Source of the DNA: Chloroflexota bacterium
GTDB lineage: Bacteria; Chloroflexota; Anaerolineae; Anaerolineales; UBA11579
Direction of reading: 5' to 3'
Length of the DNA stretch: 64,000 nucleotides
NCBI GenBank assembly: GCA_013112575.1
Contig: JABFGG010000006.1
Location: 62,001-126,000 of the forward strand
The position numbers and the translations under genes were made by a program. The notes beneath the pieces were generated by a model that saw nothing but the letters and a program-made list of their open reading frames with translations, had not been told where the DNA came from and did not search any database. Below are positions 29,028-38,456 of this stretch, piece by piece. The stretch's first letter is position 1. Each line of letters begins with the position of its first letter.

Positions 29028-29341
29028 GAATCACAAGTTTAGCAGGAGATTGGGGGAAAGAGAACTGCAGATATAGGAGGGCTGACACCGAAGAGCAATT
29101 TGCATGAAATCGATTGCTGCAAAAATTTAGCTGACTATCTCAATAAAGCATTTTCCACTACTATACTGCTACGTCATCGCGGTCTACCTATCGTTTTGTA
29201 TTGCCTGCCAGTAGAGACCTCGCCTTCCTTCAAGATCTCCTTGAACTGGTGAGGACTTGGTTAAAATGCTGGACCATGAGTAAACTCAGTTACCTTTTTT
29301 TATTCCCTGTGACGTAACAAGGGACTGGAAAATTATTTTTC

Positions 29342-30454
29342 CTATTTCCTTTTAATTACCAAAAAAATGAGAAGAGAAATGAACATAATAATTGCCACTT
29401 CATTCATCATGCCGCCCCATTGACGTAAAATTTGATTCAATTTTAGATCTCCAATTACTCGCAATACCAACGCTGCATGCAACAGCCCCAGAGGAAGGTA
29501 AACGACGGATGAATATCGTACCTGTACTCCCATAACGCCTGGGACAATAACAAGTGCGTGCCCGAAGATCATTGAGAAGGTAAACCCAATGAATATGGTG
29601 TGCAGCATAGCATCATAGATCGGCCCAGCCAGATAGCGTCCCCCAAACATCATCCAGAGTATCCCTCCTACCAATAACCAGATATAGCCTAGCAGCAAGC
29701 AAGCGGCAATGTATCGCGTTTGTCCCTTCTGCTGAATCGTGTATCTTGCAATATCGAAGCGTAACAACCACAAAGCTAATCCGACGAAACTCAGCCCGGT
29801 GATAAATGTCCCAAGCTTAAAGGCTATAAGGGACATAACAAATCCAAACAGGAGTATCCCGACGATAAGAAGAAAAATACGGCGAGGCAATTGCTTAACT
29901 ATTGAAATGCGAGCTAACTCTAGCCGTTCTCCAGCAATAGTGAGGATTAGGAAACCGGCCCACCAGGGCACAACCTCAAAGAAGGGATTCCCCATCAACC
30001 ACAGTACATTGCCAATTAACCAGAGCAATGAGGCAAGTCCCATGATGATATGTTCAGTCGATGGCTGTAGCCGATAGATGATCATAAAAATCAAGAACAA
30101 TCCTACAGCTCCAAGGAGAGCTAATATCCGTGAAAAAATGGGATCTACCGGAAAAACCAAAGCAATTGCCCCCAGCCCAGATAGTAGGGGTGAGATGTAG
30201 GTGATGCGATATTTTCTATTGAAATGGCTTATGGCCACTGCTCGCTCTATAGCAATTAGCGTTCCCAGAAAGCCGGAAATCATCAACGGTCCATGATTAA
30301 CAACTAAAGTTGTTGATAATTGTGGAATTTGCCATCCCAGCCGGACCAATCCTGCCCATAGACCTGCAAATAGTGCAAATACAGCCAGAAGCAGTAAAGG
30401 AATCCGACACCAGAAACGAAAAGATGGTGGCGATAGAAATAGGTTAAGTTTCAT
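29342..30454 (-). CDS. NnrS-like polytopic membrane protein
   Basis: VVNHGPLMISGFLGTLIAIERAVA; LHTIFIGFTFSMIFGHALVIVPGVMG; many TMs. Confidence 0.7.
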   Translation of the reverse strand: MKLNLFLSPPSFRFWCRIPLLLLAVFALFAGLWAGLVRLGWQIPQLSTTLVVNHGPLMISGFLGTLIAIERAVAISHFNRKYRITYISPLLSGLGAIALVFPVDPIFSRILALLGAVGLFLIFMIIYRLQPSTEHIIMGLASLLWLIGNVLWLMGNPFFEVVPWWAGFLILTIAGERLELARISIVKQLPRRIFLLIVGILLFGFVMSLIAFKLGTFITGLSFVGLALWLLRFDIARYTIQQKGQTRYIAACLLLGYIWLLVGGILWMMFGGRYLAGPIYDAMLHTIFIGFTFSMIFGHALVIVPGVMGVQVRYSSVVYLPLGLLHAALVLRVIGDLKLNQILRQWGGMMNEVAIIMFISLLIFLVIKRK

Positions 30455-30774
30455 TACGACATCGTGTGGTCTAGAAGATTAGTCATGTTTCATAAGTTGA
30501 AGAATTGCCCGGACTTACTAATCGCGTACTTCGCTGGTCAATTACTGTAAGGCATACTTGCAAGTGAAAACCACTTGATCAAATGACGAAACTATCTCAA
30601 TCCCGGTCGTATGGGTTGTTTTGAAACCACTATTATGTCCTGGGCAACTCTATCCCTATGAACTTGTCGCTACTCGATTTCTTTTGGTTCATCTTCTGTA
30701 CATAGGCGAGCTGAGTGGATAGTGAGCATCAAGAAATCCATCGAACAGGTCGCATCGGGTATGAACCAAATATA

Positions 30775-31005
30775 TCATTTGCGTCCTATCTGTACCCGCC
30801 ACGCTGAGGGACCCTCCTCCAGGTATTCCCATGTGAACATGTTCTTTCGCTCTGCCTCAAATTGATAGTAGAGAGGTTTTGGGTCATGATCATTTACTAG
30901 AACAAAAGCATCGCCAACTTCCAAGCCATCAAATTTTTCAAAAATTAGAGGATGGCGCTTTGCTGGGGGGGTCTCACGGATGTCCAGGACTGTATCTTGA
31001 TCCAT
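30775..31005 (-). CDS. DUF2249-domain protein
   Basis: LDIRETPPAKRHPLIFEKFDGLEVGDAFVLVNDHDPKPLYYQFEAE; paralog of 48051..48281. Confidence 0.85.
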   Translation of the reverse strand: MDQDTVLDIRETPPAKRHPLIFEKFDGLEVGDAFVLVNDHDPKPLYYQFEAERKNMFTWEYLEEGPSAWRVQIGRK

Positions 31006-31150
31006 TATTTTACTCCTTAGGATTTCGATTCGGGATAGATTTGAGGGCAACCCGAGTGGGGGATGATTGCGGCCAAAGCTTTATCACCATTCACTGATCT
31101 ACATAGTGGTGTCATATTTCTACATGTCTATACAAATAACCTTCACCAAC

Positions 31151-31195
31151 CAGCCTTCAGAATACATTCATCCATTCGAAGTATTCTGAAGGCTG
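31151..31195. terminator. 15-bp perfect inverted repeat downstream of nirK
   Basis: cagccttcagaatac...gtattctgaaggctg. Confidence 0.6.
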
Positions 31196-31205
31196 ATGAA
31201 TAGGG

Positions 31206-32648
31206 CTAGGGGGCAACTGGGCCTTCGGAGAATATCTCAGGATTATCTTCACCTTCAACAATTAAGTAGCCCACCAATCCGCGCTCTACTCGACTGAGGG
31301 CGTGATCAACTAAGATATAGGTTCCTGGTACGTCAACAGCAAACTCTACTACCCAAGCACCTCCGGGTGCAACACTGATGGTTTGCACATCGGTCAAGAT
31401 TTCTGAGGTCAATGAGCCGAACGGATAGACACGATCAAATATCTCACCGATCACGTGGAAGGAGGACGTGAAGTTGGGCCCGCCTACCCCCATGTAAATA
31501 CGGACCGTTTCCCCAACATTCGCTCGAAGGGCGTTTTCTTCGGTGGTCAGCGCGCTATGTGCCCCATTGAACATGAAGTACTCGGGCGTCTCGTTCAACA
31601 TCTTTTCGTGGCTGAACTCAACGAACCCTTTCTCACCATAAGGTTGAACTGTATAGATTTCGCCTTGCATTACATAAAACTCGCGGTCGACGATCGGCAA
31701 TCCACCTTCGGGTTCGATCAAGATCAATCCATACATGCCATTTGCAATATGGTGTGCAACGCTTGGTGTGGCACAGTGATAGACGTAAATACCAGGTGCT
31801 AGTGCCTTGAAATTAAATACTGTAGTTTCACCTGGGTCAGTTTGTGTGAACACAGCACCGCCACCGGGGCCATTCACAGCGTGCAGGTCGATCGAATGTA
31901 CAAAGGTGCTCTCTGTCGCATTGGTGACCGAAACCTCTACAGTATCACCCACACGTGCACGGATGAAGGGGCCGGGAACCGTCCCATTAAAAGTGAAGTA
32001 CGTCATGGCTGTACCATCAGCCAATTGCCCGACAACTTCCTGGCCGACAAGTTCAACTTTAACAAGCTCTGGTCCACGCGAACCTATGGGAGGTGGCAGA
32101 TCAGCAGGATTTTTTACAACAGAAACGCCTTGTTCTTCTAAGGCCACTGGATCCCCGACCACCAGCAAACCTTCCATACCGGCTGCCCGGTGGCCGGGGA
32201 TAGTGCAATAGTAGCTATACTTCCCTGACTCTTCTACCTGGAAAACGATCGTCCTTTCTTCATCCTGTTCGGTAAGCGATCCAGTAGCGACACCGATCTT
32301 ATCAATGAACAAGTCGTGCTCGACCGGATGCCCGTTTACCAGTGTGATTTCGACAACATCGCCTGGGTCAGCGGATAGAGTAGGATTGACCTCTCCATCG
32401 ATCTCTCCACCTACACCGTAAAAGACCAGCCTCCCGTCCGCTTCACCAGTAAGCAATGTATAACTGACATCAACAGGGCCAAGGTCTACCTCTACATTAC
32501 CGTCGATAGCATTTTGATCAGGTGTCTCCCCCTGTTCAAGTTGACGCACACGTTCATCCAAATTGGTAATGGCATTCATTACACTGGGTGATGTGTCGCA
32601 AGCTGCGAGCAAACTCACGATCACGAAAAATAATGCGAACCTACGCAT
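31206..32648 (-). CDS. nirK: Copper nitrite reductase with N-terminal cupredoxin domain, lipoprotein
   Basis: Lipobox LLAAC; cupredoxin SGKYSYYCTIPGHRAAGM; NirK HSIDLHAVNGPGGGA, YVYHCATPSVAHHIANGMYG, FHVIGEIFDRVYPFG; start at MRRFALF after aaaggag. Confidence 0.9.
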   Translation of the reverse strand: MRRFALFFVIVSLLAACDTSPSVMNAITNLDERVRQLEQGETPDQNAIDGNVEVDLGPVDVSYTLLTGEADGRLVFYGVGGEIDGEVNPTLSADPGDVVEITLVNGHPVEHDLFIDKIGVATGSLTEQDEERTIVFQVEESGKYSYYCTIPGHRAAGMEGLLVVGDPVALEEQGVSVVKNPADLPPPIGSRGPELVKVELVGQEVVGQLADGTAMTYFTFNGTVPGPFIRARVGDTVEVSVTNATESTFVHSIDLHAVNGPGGGAVFTQTDPGETTVFNFKALAPGIYVYHCATPSVAHHIANGMYGLILIEPEGGLPIVDREFYVMQGEIYTVQPYGEKGFVEFSHEKMLNETPEYFMFNGAHSALTTEENALRANVGETVRIYMGVGGPNFTSSFHVIGEIFDRVYPFGSLTSEILTDVQTISVAPGGAWVVEFAVDVPGTYILVDHALSRVERGLVGYLIVEGEDNPEIFSEGPVAP

Positions 32649-32712
32649 TTTGATACTCCTTTTGAGCAAGATGCTCTTTGAAAATTATCTCAACTATAAG
32701 GCTTGTGAAAAA

Positions 32713-32742
32713 TTTCTTCTTTGCGCTAGCACAAAGAAGAAA
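32713..32742. terminator. Inverted repeat upstream of nirK/downstream of Crp-family gene
   Basis: tttcttctttg-cgctagca-caaagaagaaa. Confidence 0.6.
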
Positions 32743-32769
32743 TAGCGCCGCTTTGGTACTATTTTTATA

Positions 32770-33450
32770 CTAATAATCTGCTATAGCTTTCAATGCCAAT
32801 ATATCTTTGATAAACACCTTGGCACGTCCAGATCTGACAATGGCGTTTTTCTCCCAACTACTTAACAAGCGACTAACCGTGGACAGGGTTGTGCCACACA
32901 TTTCAGCCAATTCTTGCCTTGTTAACGGCATATCAAGAAAAATCCCATCCTCGGTGTCTAAACCGATCAGATCATGCAGCCTCAACAGGATTCTGGCCAA
33001 GCGTTGCTCTACTCGTTCGGTGGCTAATTGGAGAAATAAGGTTTGGAAGTCTTGCAAATATCTTGCCATCAAATCCATAGCGTTTGAGGTAAATATGGGA
33101 TAAGCTGTAGAGATAATTTGGAGCTCATTTTGGCTCCAGCTTAAAGCTTCGCAGTCTTCGATTGCCTCCGCAGAGACAGGATATTCTTTAGCAGGCAGCA
33201 CGGCAACGATCGCAAATACCTGTACAGGAGCAGCGATGCGTAGAATGATCTTCTGCCCATCTGGGGTTAATTGCGACAGCTTTACGCGCCCCTTCAGCAA
33301 GACGAAGGCACGGTCGGCAGGGTCTTCCTGATGGTAAAAGTATGCGCCTTTTTCAACTCGAAAAAGGGATGCCTTTTTAATGACGTCCTTCAATTCATCA
33401 CTGGAGAACCCATTAAAAAGAGGGAGGTCATGTAGTACTGTATGATCCAT
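32770..33450 (-). CDS. Crp/Fnr-family transcriptional regulator
   Basis: MDHTVLHDLPLFNGFSSDELKDV...; HTH ELAEMCGTTLSTVSRLLSSWEK. Confidence 0.88.
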   Translation of the reverse strand: MDHTVLHDLPLFNGFSSDELKDVIKKASLFRVEKGAYFYHQEDPADRAFVLLKGRVKLSQLTPDGQKIILRIAAPVQVFAIVAVLPAKEYPVSAEAIEDCEALSWSQNELQIISTAYPIFTSNAMDLMARYLQDFQTLFLQLATERVEQRLARILLRLHDLIGLDTEDGIFLDMPLTRQELAEMCGTTLSTVSRLLSSWEKNAIVRSGRAKVFIKDILALKAIADY

Positions 33451-33616
33451 TCTTATTGAGGTGAAGCAGGAATTCAAAAATAAGTTCATTTAATCGACAT
33501 GAGTTGTTAATTTTGAATAGTCCGCTATTAAAAATTATAACATTGGTGTATGCTAGATACTGAGAGGCCTAGGATAGTTGGGCCAGCATAACTACACTTA
33601 TGAAAGGAGCAAGTTG

Positions 33617-33988
33617 ATGAAAAAATTTCCTTTGTTAGAGAAATTAGAATTTCGTGATGATGGACCCTATGCGCAACCGCTATGGGTAGATGAGCATAGT
33701 CGAATTCTACGGTTCATGTTGAAACCAGGTCAGTCTATCGACGAACACCGGTCGCCCAGGTCGCCTTTTTATGTTGTTGTCCTGCAAGGCCACGGCATCT
33801 TTACTGGGAGCGATGGTGTTGAACAAAAGGTTTCAACGAACACATTTCTTCGGTTTGAGCCAGGCGAAAACCATTCTGTACGGGCATTGGATAAAGAACT
33901 GGTTTTTATAGGCTTTTTGGAGGGGTTTGCAGATACACCGCCTACTCAACCCGGCGGCTTATTAGGGCGCTCAGAAGAGGAAGGATAA
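33617..33988 (+). CDS. Cupin-domain protein
   Basis: RFMLKPGQSIDEHRSPRSPFYVVVLQGHGIFTGSDG...FLRFEPGENHSVRAL. Confidence 0.85.
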   Translation: MKKFPLLEKLEFRDDGPYAQPLWVDEHSRILRFMLKPGQSIDEHRSPRSPFYVVVLQGHGIFTGSDGVEQKVSTNTFLRFEPGENHSVRALDKELVFIGFLEGFADTPPTQPGGLLGRSEEEG

Positions 33989-33993
33989 GTAAC

Positions 33994-34407
33994 ATGCCAG
34001 TTCTCACGCGCTGGTTCATCAAAGCATCATTTCTCTATTTAGTACTTGCCTTTCTGCTCGGGCTTTGGCTCCCCGCAGCATCATTGTGGGGCCTTTCCAG
34101 TGCAGGTGTTTCGCCGGTATTCTTTCACTTCTTTCTTGTAGGCTGGGTAACTCAGATCATCTTTGGTGTAGCTTATTGGATGCTTCCTAAATACACTCGT
34201 GAAAATCCGCGTCGAAATGAGACTTTGGCTTGGGCTGTATTTTGGATGCTTAATCTTGGACTCGTACTTCGTGGGATTCTTGAGCCTATAATTTCTTCCG
34301 GATCAAGTGCAATTATTGGCTGGCTGCTAGTTTTATCTGCGTTCCTGCAATGGTTAGGCGGCATGGGATTTGTTTTCAATACGTGGGGGCGGGTCAAGGA
34401 GCGTTAG
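33994..34407 (+). CDS. Small 4-TM membrane protein
   Basis: FFHFFLVGWVTQIIFGVAYWMLPKY; tandem with similar next ORF. Confidence 0.7.
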   Translation: MPVLTRWFIKASFLYLVLAFLLGLWLPAASLWGLSSAGVSPVFFHFFLVGWVTQIIFGVAYWMLPKYTRENPRRNETLAWAVFWMLNLGLVLRGILEPIISSGSSAIIGWLLVLSAFLQWLGGMGFVFNTWGRVKER

Positions 34408-34827
34408 ATGCCGCGTTTGAGCGTATGGGCGTTGAGGGCAGCTCTCCTCAATTTCTCAGTCGGCTTCACTTTTGGAGCATTGCTGTTAGCCAATAAAGCT
34501 ATGCCGGCCATGGGATCGCTGTGGCGCCTGCTTCCAGCACATATTGAATTATTGCTTATCGGTTGGATCGTGCAATTAGTTCTAGGCATTGCATTCTGGA
34601 TATTCCCGCGATTTAAATTCCCTCCAAAACGGGGTCGTAGTGAACCGGGGTGGATTGGCTGGTTATTGCTCAATCTTGGTGTGTTATTGGTTTCAATAGC
34701 GAGTATCTTGGGAAGGCAAGAACTAGTGGTTCTTGGGAGGATTTCTGAAGCAACAGCAGTTGTCTTATTTGCAAGTTCTCTCTGGCCACGCACAAAACCA
34801 ACTGAAATAGGGAAGCAAATAACTTAG
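34408..34827 (+). CDS. Small 4-TM membrane protein, paralog of 33994..34407
   Basis: LPAHIELLLIGWIVQLVLGIAFWIFPRF; starts at the base following the preceding stop. Confidence 0.7.
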   Translation: MPRLSVWALRAALLNFSVGFTFGALLLANKAMPAMGSLWRLLPAHIELLLIGWIVQLVLGIAFWIFPRFKFPPKRGRSEPGWIGWLLLNLGVLLVSIASILGRQELVVLGRISEATAVVLFASSLWPRTKPTEIGKQIT

Positions 34828-35699
34828 TGATTGGGAGAGGGCACATCGTCCGCCTTCCCTCTCGCTCTCAAGATGCCATCCAGCCCTATTTGAAAGCACA
34901 GGATTCTATTGATGTGGCCAGTTGAAAGAACTGGGCACCATCTCGATCTTTGTTGGTCATGATGGCCGCGATATCAAACACCAGAAGCCTATGAGTACCA
35001 ATGCGAGGAATCGGTTTTAACAGGGTTTTCTGATAACTTGTTTGGAAAAGGAGGTAAAGGCCAGGTTGTGCCATGCCACATTCACACGTATTCCGTGTCA
35101 TTCTTAATGTAAGTTGAGAATGATTCAAAGGAACGATGTTGAGAAATTGGATTGCTTTCCCGGCATAACTTGAGGGGAAGTCCCATTTTAGTTAATATTG
35201 TGCAATCAAGTTGGAGGAAGAATGGAGTATTCTTTTTTTCATTTGTTTCATTGAGAAAATGTGGCGTAGTAGGAAATTTGAATAAAGCGACGCATACAAA
35301 TCATCAAATTTTCGGGACACGTTTTGTCAAGGACGTGAGAAGAACACATCCGCAAGAATCAGATTGCCCAAAGCTTAATGACAGACTGGGGTAATAGCAA
35401 TTATCATCATGTTTCCATTAATCTAAGGTCTTAGAATTATTACCTCTTCTACTTCGTTTTGATTATCTAGATCTTTGAGTGGTTCAATGACTGGGTCAAT
35501 CATATCTATTGGATAGTTCTATGCCATTTCAATCGTTGTGCCGCCTTTTCTTTTTACAATAATCTTTCGATCATCACCTTCCTTTAAGATATCAACAATC
35601 CCTTGGAACAATAAATTTAGGTGAGTATCCCCTCTCATCAAGTAAGACTAGTTTCAAGCATCCATCCCAACTACAGAAGGCTAGCATCAAGACATTTAC

Positions 35700-36179
35700 G
35701 TGTCAATAAGGGATACTCACCACAGTTCCTTCACCGATGAGGCCATTCTTTTGCATCGCGCCATCAATGTTGGTGTCGCAGTAGCTTTAGAGGAGGGCCT
35801 GATCGTCCCTGTGGTGCATGATGCGGATAATAAGGGCGTCGCCCAGATTGGGGCAGAGGTCGGCGACCTGGCTACGCGCGCCCGTGCTGGGCAGTTGACC
35901 CCATCTGAAGTTGGAGGCGGCACCTTTACCATCTCCAACCTGGGCCCCTTTGGCGTCGAACAATTTGAGGCCATCATCAATCCCCCCCAGGCGGCTATCC
36001 TGGCGGTGGGTATGTCCCAGCAGGAAGCTGTGCCCCTGGAAAGTGGCGAGATCGTTTCCAGACCGGTCATGCGCATTACCCTGTCTGCTGATCACCGCGT
36101 TATTGATGGCGCCGTGGCCGCCAATTTCATGACTGACCTGAAATCTTTAATAGAAAGTCCTGTTTTGCTAACCTACTAG
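35700..36179 (+). pseudogene. C-terminal fragment of 2-oxoacid dehydrogenase E2 acyltransferase
   Basis: SFTDEAILLHRAINVGVAVALEEGLIVPVVHDADNK...GGTFTISNLGPFGVEQFEAIINPPQAAILAVG...LSADHRVIDGAVAANF; no lipoyl domain upstream. Confidence 0.85.
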
Positions 36180-36264
36180 GGAGTAGAAATGCTTGGTCAA
36201 TGTTGGCAGATATGGCCGTCTTTTCTAGCGTTTGACCTGACCCTGATTGTTGGCTCATCCGCAC

Positions 36265-36320
36265 TTTGGGGTCACGACACACATCTAATAAACTGTCAAG
36301 ATAAAAGCCACAAAATAGTG
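36265..36320 (+). repeat. Diverged repeat, copy 1 (other copy 62087..62142)
   Basis: tttggggtcacgacacacatctaataaactgtcaagataaaagccacaaaatag. Confidence 0.8.
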
Positions 36321-36430
36321 CTGGACGTGCCAACCCTCTTTGTAAGAACGCTCCCGCCTCCTTTTATCTGAGAAATGCAGCCTGCAGCCAGGCTCTCCGC
36401 AAAGCAGTGAGCTATTAGAGGTTGGATACC

Positions 36431-36736
36431 CTATTCTAGATCATCCTGAATCTCCACGAGCATTGCTCGTAATGGCTGGCTTTGCCATTGTAGATTTTTC
36501 AGGCGAAGCACCACTGCTGAGAGGAATTGCTCGTCATTCGGGTACAAGTACTTCCTATCATCGCGGGACCCATAAGGTACAGGGGCCTCAAGGAGGGTTC
36601 TTCGCAATCGAGATAGCTCCATTTCGAAAGCATCATTCAAGACGGTGACAACTAACTGTGCTTCCCTATCGATTTGCAGCCTCCCCACAGGCTTTTCGGC
36701 GATATAGAGTTCTACAGCTTCGTTTCTAATTTGCAT
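36431..36736 (-). CDS. Hypothetical protein
   Basis: 101 aa, MQIRNEAVELYIAEKPVGRLQIDREAQLVVTVLNDAF. Confidence 0.45.
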   Translation of the reverse strand: MQIRNEAVELYIAEKPVGRLQIDREAQLVVTVLNDAFEMELSRLRRTLLEAPVPYGSRDDRKYLYPNDEQFLSAVVLRLKNLQWQSQPLRAMLVEIQDDLE

Positions 36737-37161
36737 AAAGTGCCTGGATATTTAATTTCCTCTTGTTGAGATCACCCTTCTATATAGCGGATATCAAACA
36801 ACAATGGGAGTGCGATGATTTTTCAATCCCAAAACGTCATTGGATGATAGTAAAAGGCGTTTAATTGTAGTCGATAAAAGTTCCGATATGCAATAGGCAG
36901 CCCCATGGGGATATTCAACAGGGCAAATCGGGAGTGAATTGTGAATATAAAGCGGTGTATCTCCCGATCCTTGGCCGCGGAAAGTTCCCATTTCCCAGGC
37001 AAGGACAGCGCTGCCCGCCACCTGTCGGCATGTTACCAGAGGATCTGCATCAATGACAGGATGCAGAGGAGGCCTGTCTGTTCTTCGTCGCTCTTTCGCG
37101 AGCCCGCGACCAGCTATTTTTATCGCGTGCAACAAGTTATGGTAAGCAGGGAAGCAACCAT

Positions 37162-37890
37162 TTGCTTTTTTTAGATGCTCTGCGCGACTTGCTACCACCT
37201 GGTTATGATGCACCGGCTAAAAAACGGGTTTCTGCAGATACACCAATAGACAGTACAGCAGCAAAGAATGATGCACAGTATCATGTTCGTGAGCTAGAGA
37301 CTTACATGCGATGCCCCCGTAGGTGTCTATACCGCTTTGGCTTTCAGCTCGCCAGCAACAGCCAGGATTCAGCTTATGGGCAGATGCACTCAAGTGTGCG
37401 CGAGGTTCTTGCCTGGCATCAAACTAATTTAGAGCAGGGGAGCAAAGTGGACAAGAAAGAAATCGATGAGCATTTTGAGGCAGTCTGGGAAGAACATGGG
37501 CCTCAGGATCACGCTTTAGTGAACCAAAAACTTGGTCGATCAAACATCCAGCAGGCACTATCTTGATACGCCCTGATCAAGTCATCACTAAGACTGATGA
37601 CCGAAAAATCGTGCGTCGCATTTCGACAGGCAAGCTAAAAGAGGATGCAGACATTGATGCCCTCTATTCTATTGGTACAGCACAGGAGTTTGGTGAGGAT
37701 GTGACTGTTGAATTGCACTCACTATAGGCGAACGAAGCACTGTTAATCGACATGGGTACTAAAAAGATCCAAACTCGGATTTCAAGATATGGGAGTGCAA
37801 TTCAACACATTCAGAGCGGTCAATTTGGAGCCAATCCGTCCCCCTGGTGTCCAGATTGTCCCTACTACTTTATTGTCCCTCTCCTCAGGA
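37162..37890 (+). pseudogene. Fragment of PD-(D/E)XK nuclease/UvrD-type helicase C-terminal region
   Basis: VRELETYMRCPRRCLYRFGFQLA...; later segments VELHSL* and NPSPWCPDCPYYFIVP consistent with a Fe-S nuclease C-terminus; disrupted frames. Confidence 0.6.
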
Positions 37891-37944
37891 AGCAGCCTGA
37901 ATATTTGGGAGTGGTGAAGCTGCTGGATATGAGATAATCAGGGG

Positions 37945-38140
37945 ATGAAAAGATGTCCGAAATGCCAAAACGAAAGTAGGCAGCCAATGCTACAAGTGCC
38001 AACACTGCGCCACCCGCTACACTCCTAAACCCAAGGAAAGTGGGTACCCCACAGAACTCCGCAAACAGGTCCTGCGCATGTATGTGGAGCGGTCCCACTG
38101 TTTCGCCCAGGAAACTGAACAGGCTCCAGCCCGTGATGAG
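37945..38140 (+). pseudogene. IS1-family transposase N-terminal (InsA-like) fragment
   Basis: CPKCQNES...CYKCQHCATRYTPKPKESGYPTELRKQVLRMYVE, frame-disrupted. Confidence 0.7.
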
Positions 38141-38272
38141 GCCATACGGCGTGCCATCTACATTAACAACCGGAGCTACACTGCCCGTGCGGCTGGAGAT
38201 GACCCAGGCGTTTGTCGGGCGTGGTGGTGTCAAAACGGCGCGTCACCGACTCAAAACGCGGCGAGGCGTCCG

Positions 38273-38456
38273 TCAACAACTCTGGCGGGCCCGTTCCAGG
38301 CATTTGAGTACCCAACTGGTTTGCGGGTTGAGGGCCCCGGCGCGTGCGGCGATGGATTCCTCGCCGTCACGTTCGGCCAGCAGCCAGGCATAGCTCATGG
38401 CCGCCGCAATCGAATTGGTATCGAGGTTGGCGTGCCCTACGTAGAGCTTGCTTATC
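38273..38456 (-). pseudogene. N-terminal fragment of family II (DHH) inorganic pyrophosphatase
   Basis: SKLYVGHANLDTNSIAAAMSYAWLLAERDGEESIAARAGALNPQTSWVLKCLERARQSC*; stops abruptly. Confidence 0.65.

Noticed and set aside
35424-35612. Possible small minus-strand gene (LFQGIVDILKEGDDRKIIVKRKGGTTIEMA* ... EVEEVIILRP*)
   Set aside because: Looks protein-like (DUF4342-like flavour) but has an internal stop and no clear start; too uncertain to call.
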